From: Brevundimonas intermedia
GTDB lineage: Bacteria > Pseudomonadota > Alphaproteobacteria > Caulobacterales > Caulobacteraceae
DNA length: 64,000 bases
Assembly: GCF_004614235.1 (NCBI RefSeq)
Contig: NZ_SPVH01000006.1
Location: forward strand, 1,302,001 to 1,366,000
Direction: 5' to 3'
The notes below the pieces were generated by a model. It was not told the origin of the DNA and did no database searches. It saw only the letters and a program-made list of their open reading frames with translations. Made by a program: the position numbers and the translations under genes. Position 1 is the first letter of the stretch. Each line of letters starts with the position of its first letter. Shown here one piece after another: positions 1 through 9,248 of the stretch.

Positions 1-452
1 AACACTTCCTGGTAGGCCAGAAGGTCGACATCCAGGGCGAGACTATCGGTAAGGGTTTCGCCGGCGCCATGAAGCGCTGGAACTTCGGCGGCCTTCGCGC
101 CACCCACGGCGTTTCGGTCTCGCACCGTTCGCACGGTTCGACGGGTAACCGTCAGGACCCGGGTCGCACGTTCCCCGGCAAGAAGATGGCCGGCCATTAC
201 GGCACGGAAACCGTCACCACCCAGAACCTGACCGTCGTCCGCGTGGACGCCGAGCGTGGCCTGATCCTGATCAAGGGCGCTGTCCCCGGTCACGACGGCA
301 GCTACGTCAAGGTTCGCGACGCCATCAAGAAGGCTCGCCCGGCCGACGCTCCGTTCCCCGGTGCGCTGAAGTCGAGCAAGTCTGCTGCTCAACCCGCCTC
401 GACCCCGGCTGAAGAAGCCCCCGTCGAAGCGACCGAAGGCGGTGAAGCGTAA
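1..452 (+). CDS. rplC: 50S ribosomal protein L3 (5' end outside window)
   Basis: The frame is open from base 3 and has no start inside the window, so the N-terminal part of the protein lies upstream. The visible C-terminal part carries the L3 hallmark [12 protein letters not shown] followed by the [16 protein letters not shown] loop and GKKMAGHYG, the extension that reaches toward the peptidyl-transferase centre in known ribosomes. L3 is an early-assembly 50S protein. The tail after residue [11 protein letters not shown] is Ala/Pro/Glu-rich and probably disordered. Its TAA stop shares one base with the rplD ATG, so the two are translationally coupled. Confidence 0.97.
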   Translation, partial: HFLVGQKVDIQGETIGKGFAGAMKRWNFGGLRATHGVSVSHRSHGSTGNRQDPGRTFPGKKMAGHYGTETVTTQNLTVVRVDAERGLILIKGAVPGHDGSYVKVRDAIKKARPADAPFPGALKSSKSAAQPASTPAEEAPVEATEGGEA

Positions 453-1090
453 TGAAACTCTCTGTCATCCAACTCGACGGCAAGGCTGCTGGCGACGTGG
501 AACTGTCGGACGCCGTCTTCGGCATCTCCGACATCCGCGGCGACATCCTGGCCCGCACCGTCAACTGGCAACTGGCCAAGCGCCGCGCCGGTACGCACAA
601 GGTCCAAACCCGCAACGAGAACTCTCGTACGGGCAAGAAGATGTACAAGCAAAAGGGCACCGGCGGCGCTCGTCACGGTTCGCGCCGTGCACCGCAGTTC
701 GTTGGTGGTTCGCGCGCCTTTGGTCCGATCGTTCGCGATCACGGCTTCTCGCTGCCGAAGAAGATTCGCGCGCTGGCCCTGCGTCACGCCCTGTCTTCCA
801 AGGTCAAGTCGGGCGACCTGATCATCGTCGACACCGTCTCCGTCAAGGAAGCCAAGACCGCTTCGCTGCGCGAGACGCTCGGCAAGCTGGGCTGGACCAA
901 GGCTCTCATCATCGCGGGTCCCGAAGTCGACACGAACTTCGGCCTGGCCGCACGCAACATCCCGCACATCGACGTGCTGCCGAACGCCGGCCTGAACGTC
1001 TATGACATCCTGCGGGCTGACAAGCTGGTGCTGACCAAGGCCGCCATCGAAGCGATCGAAGCTCGCTTCAGCGATAAGGAAGCCGCGTAA
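452..1090 (+). CDS. rplD: 50S ribosomal protein L4
   Basis: At 212 residues this is the expected size for L4. The conserved extended loop is visible at about residues 50-90 ([19 protein letters not shown] followed by [15 protein letters not shown]), which lines the exit tunnel in known 50S structures. In enterobacteria L4 is also the autogenous repressor of the S10 operon; whether that holds here cannot be read from the sequence, because the operon leader is outside the window. The gene overlaps rplC by one base and its stop overlaps the rplW start by one base. Confidence 0.98.
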   Translation: MKLSVIQLDGKAAGDVELSDAVFGISDIRGDILARTVNWQLAKRRAGTHKVQTRNENSRTGKKMYKQKGTGGARHGSRRAPQFVGGSRAFGPIVRDHGFSLPKKIRALALRHALSSKVKSGDLIIVDTVSVKEAKTASLRETLGKLGWTKALIIAGPEVDTNFGLAARNIPHIDVLPNAGLNVYDILRADKLVLTKAAIEAIEARFSDKEAA

Positions 1091-1392
1091 TGGCCGCTCA
1101 ACCTACCGCCAAACACTACGACACGATCCTCTCGCCGATCATCACCGAGAAAGCGACGATCCTGTCCGAGCAGAACAAGGTCGTCTTCCGCGTCGCCGAC
1201 ACGTCGACCAAGGACGAGATCGCTGCGGCGGTCGAAAGCCTGTTCAAAGTCAACGTCCTGAAGGTCAACACCCTGGTTCAAAAGGGCAAGACCAAGCGCT
1301 TCCGGGGTATCCTGGGTCGCCGGGTCGACATCAAAAAAGCGATCGTGACGCTGGCCGACGGCCAGTCGATCGACGTCACCACGGGGCTCTGA
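1090..1392 (+). CDS. rplW: 50S ribosomal protein L23
   Basis: A 100-residue protein with the L23 N-terminal signature [15 protein letters not shown] and the loop [16 protein letters not shown]23 sits at the tunnel exit and is the docking point for trigger factor and SRP in characterised bacteria. It starts on the last base of the rplD stop and lies four bases ahead of rplB, in the standard S10-operon position. Confidence 0.98.
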   Translation: MAAQPTAKHYDTILSPIITEKATILSEQNKVVFRVADTSTKDEIAAAVESLFKVNVLKVNTLVQKGKTKRFRGILGRRVDIKKAIVTLADGQSIDVTTGL

Positions 1393-1396
1393 TCAG

Positions 1397-2233
1397 ATGG
1401 CCTTGAAACATTACAATCCGACCTCGCCGGGCCGTCGCGCCCTCGTGCTGGTCGACCGTTCGGAGCTCCACAAGGGCCGTCCGGAAAAGTCGCTGACCGA
1501 AGGCCTGACCAAGTCGGGCGGACGCGGGCAGGGCGGTCGCATCGCGGTCCGCTTCCGTGGCGGCGGCGCCAAGACCCTCTACCGCCGGATCGACTTCAAG
1601 CGTCGTAAGTGGGACATGGTCGGCACGGTCGAGCGTCTGGAATACGATCCGAACCGCACGGCCTTCATCGCCCTCGTGACCTACGAAGACGGCGAGAAGA
1701 CCTACATCATCGCGCCGCAACGCCTTAAGGCCGGCGACACGGTGATCGCGGGCGAAAAGACCGACGTGAAGCCGGGCAACGCCATGCCGCTCCGTTCGAT
1801 GCCGGTGGGTACGATCATCCACAACATCGAAATGAAGCCGGGCAAGGGCGCTCAGCTGGCTCGCTCGGCCGGCGCCTACGCCCAGCTGGTGGGTCGCGAT
1901 CAGGGCTACGCCCAGATCCGTCTCGGCTCGGGCGAACTGCGCATGGTCCTGGACGGCTGCATCGCCACGGTGGGCGCGGTTTCGAACCCCGACCACATGA
2001 ACCAGAACCTGGGCAAGGCCGGTCGCAAGCGTCACATGGGCTTCCGCCCGCACGTTCGCGGCGTCGCCATGAACCCGATCGACCACCCGCACGGTGGTGG
2101 TGAAGGCCGGACCTCTGGTGGTCGTACCCCGGTTACGCCGTGGGGCAAGGACACCAAGGGCACCCGTACCCGTAAGAACAAGGCTACGGACAAGTACATC
2201 ATCCGTACCCGCCACGTTAAGAAGGCTCGCTAA
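1397..2233 (+). CDS. rplB: 50S ribosomal protein L2
   Basis: A full-length 278-residue L2. The N-terminal part has [11 protein letters not shown] and [14 protein letters not shown]. The C-terminal part carries the highly conserved [20 protein letters not shown], including the histidine region long implicated in peptidyl-transferase activity, followed by the basic C-terminus. L2 helps join the subunits. It follows rplW by four bases and precedes rpsS by two. Confidence 0.98.
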   Translation: MALKHYNPTSPGRRALVLVDRSELHKGRPEKSLTEGLTKSGGRGQGGRIAVRFRGGGAKTLYRRIDFKRRKWDMVGTVERLEYDPNRTAFIALVTYEDGEKTYIIAPQRLKAGDTVIAGEKTDVKPGNAMPLRSMPVGTIIHNIEMKPGKGAQLARSAGAYAQLVGRDQGYAQIRLGSGELRMVLDGCIATVGAVSNPDHMNQNLGKAGRKRHMGFRPHVRGVAMNPIDHPHGGGEGRTSGGRTPVTPWGKDTKGTRTRKNKATDKYIIRTRHVKKAR

Positions 2234-2235
2234 GA

Positions 2236-2514
2236 ATGGCCCGCTCCTCCTGGAAAGGCCCGTTTGTCGACGGGTATCTGCTCAAGAAGGCCGACGCCGT
2301 TCAAACGTCGGGCCGCAAGGACGTGATCAAGACCTGGTCGCGCCGCTCCACCATCCTGCCGCAGTTCGTCGGTCTGACGTTCGGCGTCCATAACGGTCAG
2401 AAGCATGTGCCCGTGTCGGTCTCGGAAGAGATGGTCGGCATGAAGCTCGGCGAGTTCGCCCCGACCCGGAGTTTCCCGGGTCACGCGGCGGACAAGAAGG
2501 CCAAAAGGAAGTAA
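2236..2514 (+). CDS. rpsS: 30S ribosomal protein S19
   Basis: A 92-residue S19 with the start [18 protein letters not shown] and the conserved [20 protein letters not shown]. Near its C-terminus it has [18 protein letters not shown]. It forms a complex with S13 in the 30S head. It lies between rplB and rplV with gaps of two to three bases, so co-transcription and coupled translation are expected. Confidence 0.98.
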   Translation: MARSSWKGPFVDGYLLKKADAVQTSGRKDVIKTWSRRSTILPQFVGLTFGVHNGQKHVPVSVSEEMVGMKLGEFAPTRSFPGHAADKKAKRK

Positions 2515-2517
2515 CTG

Positions 2518-2898
2518 ATGGCCCAGACAAAAAATGAGCGTCGGGTCGCCCCGACAGAGGCCCGCGCAAAGCTGGTCAACGTACGCATCAGCCCGCAAAA
2601 GCTGGGCCTGGTCGCCGCATCGATCCGCGGCATGCCGGTCCAGAAGGCGCTGAACGAGCTGGAATTCAGCCGTAAGCGTATCGCGACCGACGTCCGCAAG
2701 GTCCTGTATTCGGCGATCTCGAACGCCGAGAACAACCACAACCTCGACATCGACAACCTGATCGTCGCCGAGGCCTATGTGGGCAAGAACCTGGTGATGA
2801 AGCGTTTCGCGAGCCGTGCTCGTGGTCGTTCGTCGCGCATCCTGAAACCGTTCAGCGAGATCACCATCGTGGTCCGTGAAGCCGGCGAGGCCGCCTGA
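2518..2898 (+). CDS. rplV: 50S ribosomal protein L22
   Basis: A 126-residue L22. The core motif [20 protein letters not shown] and the C-terminal hairpin [17 protein letters not shown] are both present; the hairpin lines the exit tunnel near the macrolide site in known ribosomes. The C-terminus ends HITIVV-like ([14 protein letters not shown]). The stop codon overlaps the rpsC start by one base. Confidence 0.98.
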   Translation: MAQTKNERRVAPTEARAKLVNVRISPQKLGLVAASIRGMPVQKALNELEFSRKRIATDVRKVLYSAISNAENNHNLDIDNLIVAEAYVGKNLVMKRFASRARGRSSRILKPFSEITIVVREAGEAA

Positions 2899-3653
2899 TG
2901 GGTCAGAAAATCAATCCGATCGGTCTGCGCCTCGGCGTGAACCGTACGTGGGACAGCCGTTGGTTCGCCGCCGGCGCCGACTACTCCCGCCTGCTGCACC
3001 AGGACCTGAAGCTGCGCGAGTGGCTGCGGGAACGTCTGGGCGCCGCCGGTGTGTCGCGCATCATCATCGAGCGCCCTCACAAGAAGTGCCGCATCACCAT
3101 CTACGCCGCCCGTCCGGGTGTCGTGATCGGTAAGAAGGGCGCTGACATCGAGAAGCTCCGCAAGGACATCTCGGCGCGCACCGAAGGTGAAGTTCACCTG
3201 AACATCATCGAAGTCCGCAAGCCGGAAACCGATGCGCAGCTGATCGCTGAAAACATCGCGCAACAACTGGAACGCCGCGTGGCCTTCCGTCGCGCCATGA
3301 AGCGTTCGATGCAGTCGGCGATGCGTCTCGGCGCCAAGGGCATTCGTATGAATGTCGCTGGTCGTCTGGGCGGTGCGGAAATCGCACGTATGGAATGGTA
3401 TCGCGAAGGTCGCGTGCCGCTTCACACGCTGCGCGCCGACATCGACTATGGCTTCTATGAAGCCAAGACGACCTACGGCATCATCGGCGTGAAGGTCTGG
3501 GTCTTTAAGGGTGAAGTGCTGGAGCACGATCCCATGGCGCAGGACAAGCGTTGGGCCCAGGAAGCTTCGGGTCCGTCCTCGAACGAAGGCCGCGAACGCG
3601 GCGGCCCCCGTGGCGACCGCGGTCCGCGTCGCGACCGGGGGCGTGAGAACTAA
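2898..3653 (+). CDS. rpsC: 30S ribosomal protein S3
   Basis: A 251-residue S3 beginning [13 protein letters not shown]. The type II KH domain carries the [15 protein letters not shown] loop, and the second half has the conserved [17 protein letters not shown]3 lines the mRNA entry channel. After about residue 225 the protein has an Arg/Gly/Asp-rich tail ([18 protein letters not shown]), absent from the shorter E. coli protein and probably disordered. It overlaps rplV by one base. Confidence 0.98.
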   Translation: MGQKINPIGLRLGVNRTWDSRWFAAGADYSRLLHQDLKLREWLRERLGAAGVSRIIIERPHKKCRITIYAARPGVVIGKKGADIEKLRKDISARTEGEVHLNIIEVRKPETDAQLIAENIAQQLERRVAFRRAMKRSMQSAMRLGAKGIRMNVAGRLGGAEIARMEWYREGRVPLHTLRADIDYGFYEAKTTYGIIGVKVWVFKGEVLEHDPMAQDKRWAQEASGPSSNEGRERGGPRGDRGPRRDRGREN

Positions 3654-3656
3654 GTC

Positions 3657-4097
3657 ATGTTGCAACCGAAGAAGACCAAGTACCGCAAGGCCTTCAAGGG
3701 CCGCATCCATGGCTCGGCCAAGGGTGGCTTCTCGCTGAACTTCGGGTCGTATGGCCTGAAGACGCTGGAGCCGGAACGCATCACTGCGCGTCAGATCGAA
3801 GCGGCTCGCCGCGCGATCACTCGCCAGATGAAGCGTCAGGGCCGCGTCTGGATCCGCGTCTTCCCCGACCTGCCCGTCACGGGCAAGCCGGCCGAAGTCC
3901 GGATGGGTAAGGGCAAGGGCGCCGTGGACCATTGGGCCGCACGCTGCCACCCGGGCCGTATCCTGTTTGAAATCGACGGCGTTCCGGACGATGTCGCCCG
4001 CGAAGCGCTCCGTCTCGGCGCAGCCAAGCTGCCGGTCCGCACCAAGGTGGTGACCCGCATCGACGCCGGCGTCGCTCATGTCGAGGTAGCCGCCTGA
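3657..4097 (+). CDS. rplP: 50S ribosomal protein L16
   Basis: A 146-residue L16 beginning [16 protein letters not shown], with the characteristic [20 protein letters not shown] segment. L16 organises the A-site side of the 50S. It starts three bases after rpsC and its TGA overlaps the ATG of rpmC by one base. Confidence 0.98.
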   Translation: MLQPKKTKYRKAFKGRIHGSAKGGFSLNFGSYGLKTLEPERITARQIEAARRAITRQMKRQGRVWIRVFPDLPVTGKPAEVRMGKGKGAVDHWAARCHPGRILFEIDGVPDDVAREALRLGAAKLPVRTKVVTRIDAGVAHVEVAA

Positions 4098-4294
4098 TGA
4101 CCAAGATCGCCGACTTGCGGTCGCAAACGACCGACCAACTGTCCGACGAGCTGCTGAAGCTCAAGAAGGAACAGTTCAACCTGCGCTTCCAGGCGGCCAC
4201 CGGCCAAATGGAAAAGACTCACCGCGTTGGTGAAGTCCGCAAAGACATCGCACGCATCTCGACGCTTCTGCGCGAGCAGCGTGCGGCCTCGTAA
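4097..4294 (+). CDS. rpmC: 50S ribosomal protein L29
   Basis: A 65-residue, almost wholly helical protein. [20 protein letters not shown] and the following [20 protein letters not shown] are typical L29 helices. L29 contacts L23 near the tunnel exit. It sits in the usual place between rplP and rpsQ. Confidence 0.97.
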   Translation: MTKIADLRSQTTDQLSDELLKLKKEQFNLRFQAATGQMEKTHRVGEVRKDIARISTLLREQRAAS

Positions 4295-4304
4295 GGAAAC
4301 GAAT

Positions 4305-4547
4305 ATGCCCAAGCGAATTCTTGAAGGCGTGGTCGTGTCCGACAAGGGCGAAAAGACCGTCGTCGTGAAGGTGGAGCGCACGCTGCTTCACCCCGTTCTG
4401 AAAAAGATCGTTCGTCTTTCGAAGAAGTATCACGCGCACGACGAAGCCAACGCGCTCAAAGTCGGCGACATCGCTCGCATCGTCGAGTGCGCCCCGAAAT
4501 CCAAACTGAAGCGCTGGGAAGTCCTTTCCAACGCCTCGGCCTCGTAA
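4305..4547 (+). CDS. rpsQ: 30S ribosomal protein S17
   Basis: An 80-residue S17 when started at the ATG giving [22 protein letters not shown] longer in-frame reading exists upstream, but it would overlap rpmC and lacks S17 similarity. The chosen start has an AAGGA ribosome-binding site nine bases upstream. The OB-fold core and [14 protein letters not shown] match the family. S17 binds 16S rRNA helix 11 region early in assembly. Confidence 0.97.
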   Translation: MPKRILEGVVVSDKGEKTVVVKVERTLLHPVLKKIVRLSKKYHAHDEANALKVGDIARIVECAPKSKLKRWEVLSNASAS

Positions 4548-4565
4548 TCAGAAGGATCTGATCTT

Positions 4566-4934
4566 ATGATCCAGATGCAAACTAACCTGGAAGTGGCCGA
4601 TAATTCGGGCGCCCGCCGGGTCATGTGCATCAAGGTGTTGGGCGGCTCCAAGCGCCGCTACGCCTCGATCGGCGACACAATCGTCGCCTCCGTGAAGGAA
4701 GCCATCCCCCGCGGCCGCGTGAAGAAGGGCGACGTCGTTCGCGCCATCGTCGTGCGCACCGCCAAGGACATCCAACGCAAGGACGGCTCGGTCATTCGTT
4801 TTGACAAGTCGGCCGCCGTCATCGTCAACAAGCAGAACGAGCCCGTCGGCACGCGGATCTTCGGCCCTGTTCCTCGTGAACTGCGCGCCAAGAACCACAT
4901 GAAGATCATCTCGCTGGCTCCGGAGGTCCTGTAA
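4566..4934 (+). CDS. rplN: 50S ribosomal protein L14
   Basis: A canonical 122-residue L14. It opens [21 protein letters not shown] and ends [13 protein letters not shown] ([18 protein letters not shown]). L14 lies at the subunit interface and is the docking site of the silencing factor RsfS. It is the first gene of the spc segment; an 18-base gap separates it from rpsQ, with no promoter that I can recognise. Confidence 0.98.
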   Translation: MIQMQTNLEVADNSGARRVMCIKVLGGSKRRYASIGDTIVASVKEAIPRGRVKKGDVVRAIVVRTAKDIQRKDGSVIRFDKSAAVIVNKQNEPVGTRIFGPVPRELRAKNHMKIISLAPEVL

Positions 4935-4935
4935 C

Positions 4936-5244
4936 ATGGCCGCCAAGATCAAGAAGGGCGACCGCGTCGTCGTCCTCACCGGCAAGGACAAGGGCCGCAC
5001 GGGCAACGTGCTGAAGGTCCTGCCTACCGAAAACCGCGTCCTCGTCGAAGGCTGCAACATGGTTCAGCGCCACACGCGCCCGAGCCAGGCTGACCCGCAG
5101 GGCGGTATCAAGAACAAGGAAGCCTCGCTTCACCTGTCGAACGTCGCGATCGCCGACGCCAACGGCAAGGCGACCCGCGTCGGCTTCAAGATTGATGGGG
5201 ACACCAAGGTCCGCATCGCCAAGACGACGGGAGACGTCATCTGA
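4936..5244 (+). CDS. rplX: 50S ribosomal protein L24
   Basis: A 102-residue L24 with a KOW motif near the start ([22 protein letters not shown]) and the conserved [21 protein letters not shown]24 is an assembly initiator of the 50S. It begins two bases after the rplN stop, and its own stop overlaps the rplE start by one base. Confidence 0.98.
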   Translation: MAAKIKKGDRVVVLTGKDKGRTGNVLKVLPTENRVLVEGCNMVQRHTRPSQADPQGGIKNKEASLHLSNVAIADANGKATRVGFKIDGDTKVRIAKTTGDVI

Positions 5245-5804
5245 TGGCTACCGAAAAGTACGCTCCGCGCCTCAAGGTCGAGTATCACGCTCGCATCCGC
5301 CAGGTGATGAAGGAAAAGTTCGGCTACACGAACGAAATGCAGGTGCCCAAGCTGGACAAGATCGTCCTGAACATGGGCATCGGTGAAGCTGTCGCGGACT
5401 CCAAGAAGGCGAACACCGCCCTCAAGGATCTGACGGCCATCGCCGGTCAGAAGGCCGTCGCCACCAAGGCCCGTAACTCCATCGCCGGCTTCAAGCTGCG
5501 CGAAGGCATGGTCATCGGCGGCAAGGTCACGCTGCGCGGCGAACAGATGTACGAGTTCCTGGACCGGTTCATCACGATCGCGCTGCCGCGCGTGAAGGAT
5601 TTCCGTGGTCTGAAGGGCACGTCCTTCGATGGTCGCGGCAACTACGCCACGGGTCTGAAGGAACACATCGTGTTCCCGGAGATCAACTACGACCAGATCG
5701 ATCAGATGTGGGGCATGGACATTGTCGTCTGCACCACGGCCAAGACCGATGAGGAAGCCAAGGCTCTCCTCACCGAGTTCAAGTTCCCGTTCGTGAAGAA
5801 CTGA
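5244..5804 (+). CDS. rplE: 50S ribosomal protein L5
   Basis: A 186-residue L5 with the motifs [35 protein letters not shown] and [10 protein letters not shown]. The C-terminal [21 protein letters not shown] is also typical. L5 carries 5S rRNA into the 50S with L18 and L25 and contacts the P-site tRNA. It overlaps rplX by one base. Confidence 0.98.
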   Translation: MATEKYAPRLKVEYHARIRQVMKEKFGYTNEMQVPKLDKIVLNMGIGEAVADSKKANTALKDLTAIAGQKAVATKARNSIAGFKLREGMVIGGKVTLRGEQMYEFLDRFITIALPRVKDFRGLKGTSFDGRGNYATGLKEHIVFPEINYDQIDQMWGMDIVVCTTAKTDEEAKALLTEFKFPFVKN

Positions 5805-5823
5805 GCGGGAAGGGAAGAGCACA

Positions 5824-6129
5824 ATGGCTAAGAAAAGCGCCGTAAACCGTAACGAAGCCGTCAAGGCCCTGGTTGCGAAGTATGCCGCGAAGCGGGCCGC
5901 CCTGAAGGCGACCGCCAACGATGAAAACCTGCCGCTGGAGGAGCGCTTCGACGCGCGCCTGAAGCTGGCTGAACTGCCGCGCAACTCCGCGCCGAGCCGC
6001 ATTCGCAACCGTTGCGAAGTGACGGGTCGTCCGCGGGCGTTCTATCGCAAGCTCAAAATGAGCCGGATTGCGCTGCGTGAACTCGGTAACCAGGGCCAGA
6101 TCCCTGGCCTGACGAAATCCAGCTGGTAA
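5824..6129 (+). CDS. rpsN: 30S ribosomal protein S14
   Basis: A 101-residue S14 of the long, zinc-free class: the C-terminal part [20 protein letters not shown] holds a single cysteine rather than the four-cysteine zinc ribbon. It ends GLTKSSW, as most S14 proteins do. An AGGGAAGAG ribosome-binding site lies just upstream of the ATG. No zinc-responsive duplicate is visible in the window. Confidence 0.98.
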   Translation: MAKKSAVNRNEAVKALVAKYAAKRAALKATANDENLPLEERFDARLKLAELPRNSAPSRIRNRCEVTGRPRAFYRKLKMSRIALRELGNQGQIPGLTKSSW

Positions 6130-6144
6130 GGGGAGCGAACAGAC

Positions 6145-6543
6145 ATGATGATCAACGATCCCCTGAGCGACATGATCGCTCGCATCAAGAACGCGGCGAC
6201 CCGCAAGCGTTCCAAGGTGCTGACCCCCGCTTCTCGTCTGCGCCAGCGCGTCCTCGACGTGCTGCAGGACGAAGGCTACATCCGCGGCTACAACCTGGTT
6301 CAGAACCCGGGTGAGTTTCCGCAGTTCGAGATCGAGCTGAAGTACTTCGACGGTCAGCCCGTCATCGCCGAGATCGCTCGCGTGTCCAAGCCGGGCCGCC
6401 GCGTCTATTCGGCGATCGGCGATCTGAAGCCGATCAAGAACGGCCTCGGCATCTCGATCCTCTCGACTTCGAAGGGCGTCATGTCCGACGCCTCCGCCCG
6501 CGACGCTAACGTCGGCGGCGAAGTCCTCTGCAGGGTCTACTGA
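6145..6543 (+). CDS. rpsH: 30S ribosomal protein S8
   Basis: A 132-residue S8. The N-terminus [18 protein letters not shown] and the C-terminal [26 protein letters not shown] are diagnostic. S8 binds 16S rRNA helix 21 and in E. coli represses the spc operon by binding the rplE leader. Two adjacent ATG codons (6145 and 6148) are possible starts; I take the first, behind GGGGAGCG. Confidence 0.98.
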   Translation: MMINDPLSDMIARIKNAATRKRSKVLTPASRLRQRVLDVLQDEGYIRGYNLVQNPGEFPQFEIELKYFDGQPVIAEIARVSKPGRRVYSAIGDLKPIKNGLGISILSTSKGVMSDASARDANVGGEVLCRVY

Positions 6544-6544
6544 T

Positions 6545-7078
6545 ATGTCCCGTATTGGCAAGAAAACCATCGCTGTGCCGAAGGGCGTGACTGTCACGCT
6601 CGACGGCCAGAAAGTCACCGTGAAGGGCCCCAAGGGCGAGAGCTCCTGGACCGTCGCCGAAGAAATCGAAGTCACCCAGGAAGGCGACGACCTGTCGCTG
6701 GGTCTGCGGTCGGACACGCAACGCGGTCGTGCGATGTGGGGCCTGTCGCGCACCCTGGTCGACAACATGGTCGTCGGCGTCACCTCCGGCTTCGAAAAGT
6801 CTTTGGAGCTGGTCGGCGTGGGTTACCGCGCCGCCATGAAGGGCGACGCCCTTTCGCTGCAACTCGGCTTCTCGCATGAAGTCGATATCGCTCCGCCGGC
6901 CGGCGTCAGCTTCGCAGTGCCGAAGCAAACCGAGATCAAGGTCTCGGGCGCTGACAAGCAAGCCGTCGGTCAGATCGCCGCGGTCATCCGCAAGCTGCGT
7001 CCGCCGGAGCCCTACAAGGGCAAGGGCGTCCGTTACGCGGGCGAGAAGGTCCGTCGCAAGGAAGGCAAGAAGAAGTAA
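6545..7078 (+). CDS. rplF: 50S ribosomal protein L6
   Basis: A 177-residue L6 made of the two repeated alpha/beta domains. It starts [17 protein letters not shown], carries the mid-protein [15 protein letters not shown] and ends with the signature [20 protein letters not shown]. It binds near the sarcin-ricin loop. The ATG begins one base after the rpsH stop. Confidence 0.98.
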   Translation: MSRIGKKTIAVPKGVTVTLDGQKVTVKGPKGESSWTVAEEIEVTQEGDDLSLGLRSDTQRGRAMWGLSRTLVDNMVVGVTSGFEKSLELVGVGYRAAMKGDALSLQLGFSHEVDIAPPAGVSFAVPKQTEIKVSGADKQAVGQIAAVIRKLRPPEPYKGKGVRYAGEKVRRKEGKKK

Positions 7079-7081
7079 GTC

Positions 7082-7438
7082 ATGGCTCTTTCTCTTCGAC
7101 AACAAGCCAAGCGCCGCTCGGAGCGCACTCGTCGCCGCCTGAAGGCTGTCGCCAACGGTCGCCTTCGTCTGTCGGTCAGCCGTTCGGACAAGAACATCTC
7201 GGCCCAGATCATCGACGACGCCCAAGGCGTGACCGTCGCGTCTGCCTCGTCGCTGGAAGGCGGCAAGGGCAAGCGCGGTTCGGACACGGCTGCGGCCGCC
7301 GCAATCGGCAAGCTGATCGCCGAACGCGCCATCGAGAAGGGCGTCAAGGACGTCGTCTTCGACCGTGGCGAGTACATCTATCACGGACGGGTGAAGGCGC
7401 TGGCGGAAGCCGCGCGTGAAGCCGGCCTGAACTTCTAA
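7082..7438 (+). CDS. rplR: 50S ribosomal protein L18
   Basis: A 118-residue L18. The basic N-terminus [16 protein letters not shown] and the C-terminal [20 protein letters not shown] identify it. It binds 5S rRNA together with L5. It starts three bases after rplF and is followed at 12 bases by rpsE. Confidence 0.98.
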   Translation: MALSLRQQAKRRSERTRRRLKAVANGRLRLSVSRSDKNISAQIIDDAQGVTVASASSLEGGKGKRGSDTAAAAAIGKLIAERAIEKGVKDVVFDRGEYIYHGRVKALAEAAREAGLNF

Positions 7439-7450
7439 GGGACGCGACAG

Positions 7451-8059
7451 ATGGCGCATCAACCCCAACGTGGCGGCGGCGGTAACGACCGCAACCGTCG
7501 TGACAACCGCAATGGCCCCCAAGCCGATGGTCCGGATTCGGACATCGTCGAGAAACTGGTCCACATCAACCGCGTCGCTGCCACCGTCAAAGGCGGCCGT
7601 CGTTTCTCGTTCGCAGCCCTGATGGTCGTCGGCGACGGCAAGGGTCGCGTCGGCTTCGGTCACGGCAAGGCGCGTGAAGTGCCGGAAGCCATCCGCAAGG
7701 CGACCGAAGAAGCCAAGAAGACCATGATCCGCGTTCCTCTTCGCGAGAACCGCACCCTGCACCACGACGGCAACGGCCGTTGGGGCGCCGGCAAGATCAT
7801 GATGCGCGCTGCCCCTCCCGGGACCGGCGTCATCGCAGGTGGTCCGATGCGCGCCGTGCTCGAAACCCTCGGCGTCCAGGACGTCGTGGGCAAGTCGACC
7901 GGTTCGTCGAACCCCTACAACATGATCCGCGCGACGTTCGAAGCGCTGAAGGTCCAGTCCTCGCCCCGTCAAGTCGCGTCCAAGCGCGGCAAGAAGGTCG
8001 CGGATCTGATGGGCCGTCGCAACGACGGCGCTTCGACGCCCGAAGCTGTGGAGTCCTAA
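7451..8059 (+). CDS. rpsE: 30S ribosomal protein S5
   Basis: A 202-residue S5. The core runs from [20 protein letters not shown] through [20 protein letters not shown] to GASNPYN-type ([18 protein letters not shown]). The N-terminal ~30 residues are rich in Gly, Asn, Arg and Gln and have no E. coli counterpart, so S5 is longer than usual at both ends. S5 acts in decoding fidelity and mRNA unwinding at the entry channel. Confidence 0.98.
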   Translation: MAHQPQRGGGGNDRNRRDNRNGPQADGPDSDIVEKLVHINRVAATVKGGRRFSFAALMVVGDGKGRVGFGHGKAREVPEAIRKATEEAKKTMIRVPLRENRTLHHDGNGRWGAGKIMMRAAPPGTGVIAGGPMRAVLETLGVQDVVGKSTGSSNPYNMIRATFEALKVQSSPRQVASKRGKKVADLMGRRNDGASTPEAVES

Positions 8060-8061
8060 TC

Positions 8062-8265
8062 ATGGCCCCGTCCAAGAAGACCGACGCCAAGACCGTCACC
8101 GTCAAGCAGACCGGTTCGCCGATCCGCCGCAAGAACGACCAGCGCGCCACCCTGGTGGGCTTGGGTCTGAACCGCCTGGGTCGTGAATCGACCCTGGAAG
8201 ACACGCCTTCGGTTCGGGGGATGATCGCCAAGGTCGCTCACCTGACCGAGATCGTCGAAAAGTAA
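8062..8265 (+). CDS. rpmD: 50S ribosomal protein L30
   Basis: A 67-residue L30 from the ATG directly after rpsE. The family segment is [20 protein letters not shown] followed by [20 protein letters not shown]. The open frame continues far upstream, but only as an overlapping frame of rpsE. It is normally followed immediately by rplO, but here a 262-base gap holding a long inverted repeat follows. Confidence 0.96.
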   Translation: MAPSKKTDAKTVTVKQTGSPIRRKNDQRATLVGLGLNRLGRESTLEDTPSVRGMIAKVAHLTEIVEK

Positions 8266-8271
8266 GACAAA

Positions 8272-8465
8272 GACTCTCCCTCCCCCTCGGGGGAGGGCCG
8301 GTCGCGCAAGCGACCAGGTGGGGGCGGCTCGGCAAGAGTCGCCTTTACTGCTGTTCGGGGAGCCGCTATAGCGCCCGACCTTGAGATATCCGGGACTGGC
8401 TCGCCGAGCCGTTCCCACCCGGTCGGCTTCGCCGACCACCCTCCCCCGTGGGGGAGGGAGACGAC
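8272..8465. repeat. Intergenic inverted-repeat element A (MITE/REP-like)
   Basis: About 195 bp between rpmD and rplO. The left arm (from CTCCCTCCCCCTCGGGGGAGG, bases 8275-8295) continues through GTCGCGCAAGCGAC and GGTGGG. The right arm (8413-8465) is its near reverse complement, reading CCCACC, GTCGGCTTCGCCGAC and CCTCCCCCGTGGGGGAGGGAG. An inner pair GGCTCGGC (8326-8333) and GCCGAGCC (8403-8410) extends the pairing. Each arm is itself two hairpins. A GANTC site lies at 8272-8276, another at 8336-8340 and a third just outside at 8480-8484. Related elements lie at 21062, 54649 and 62799. No coding capacity is evident. Confidence 0.85.
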
Positions 8466-8527
8466 AAACTTAGAACGCCGAGTCCGGATCAATGGTCCGG
8501 GCGCTAGCACCCGAAAGGATCAGGCAT

Positions 8528-9121
8528 ATGAAACTGAACGAAATCCGCGACAACGAAGGCGCGCACAAGAAGCGCATGCGTGTCGGCCGTGGCCCCGGTT
8601 CGGGCAAGGGCAAGACCGCTGGCCGTGGCGTCAAGGGTCAGAAGTCGCGTTCGGGCGTCGCCATCGGCGGCTTCGAAGGCGGCCAAATGCCGCTGTACAT
8701 GCGTATGCCTAAGCGTGGCTTCAACAACGCCAATGCTCTGAAGCTGGCCGAAGTGAACCTGTGGCGCCTGCAAGACGCCATCGACGCCGGCAAGCTGGAC
8801 GCCAAGTCGGAACTGAAGGGCGACGCCCTGGTCGCCGCCGGCGTGATCCGTCGCGTCAAGGACGGCGTGCGTCTGCTGGGCACCGGCGAGCTGAAGCAAG
8901 CCCTGAACCTGGTTGTCTGGTCGGCCACCTCGGGCGCTATCAAGGCCATCGAAGCCGCTGGCGGTTCGGTCGTGCAAGAGCGCATCGCCGCCGAAGCCAA
9001 GGCCGCTGCCCGCGTCGAGAAGCGCAATCTGGCTAAGGGCAAGGTTCCGCCCGCCAAGGCACGCCTGGGCGACGAGAACAAGATCTCGGCCCGCACCAAG
9101 CGCGCCGCCGCCAAAGCCTGA
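8528..9121 (+). CDS. rplO: 50S ribosomal protein L15 with long C-terminal extension
   Basis: The ATG at 8528 gives [20 protein letters not shown], the usual L15 N-terminus, and has an AAAGGATCAGG ribosome-binding region; the frame is open 12 codons further upstream without family support. The core has [20 protein letters not shown] and [19 protein letters not shown]. At 197 residues it is some 40-50 residues longer than E. coli L15. The extra C-terminal part after about residue 150 is Ala/Lys/Arg-rich ([20 protein letters not shown] and on) and likely disordered or rRNA-binding. Confidence 0.97.
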   Translation: MKLNEIRDNEGAHKKRMRVGRGPGSGKGKTAGRGVKGQKSRSGVAIGGFEGGQMPLYMRMPKRGFNNANALKLAEVNLWRLQDAIDAGKLDAKSELKGDALVAAGVIRRVKDGVRLLGTGELKQALNLVVWSATSGAIKAIEAAGGSVVQERIAAEAKAAARVEKRNLAKGKVPPAKARLGDENKISARTKRAAAKA

Positions 9122-9182
9122 TCAACGCGTCGTTGCGGCTGATTGGGCCGTGGCCTGAACACATCGCAGCGACGAAAGAACG

Positions 9183-9237
9183 GAAGCGGCCTCGCAAGAG
9201 CGCCGCTTCTCGCCTATCTGACGACTCAATCAGTCGT
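9183..9237 (+). other. Hairpin-rich secY leader
   Basis: The 127-base rplO-secY gap contains two perfect inverted repeats. GAAGCGGC (9183-9190) pairs with GCCGCTTC (9202-9209), and ACGACT (9221-9226) pairs with AGTCGT (9232-9237). The second ends a few bases before the GGGGAC ribosome-binding site of secY and contains a GACTC (GANTC) site. Neither hairpin is followed by a T-run, so they are not obvious terminators; they may tune readthrough or secY translation. Confidence 0.4.
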
Positions 9238-9248
9238 GGGGACGCATA

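Noticed and set aside
2775..4079. 434-codon minus-strand open frame across rpsC-rplP
   Set aside because: Antisense shadow of high-GC ribosomal genes, with no family features.
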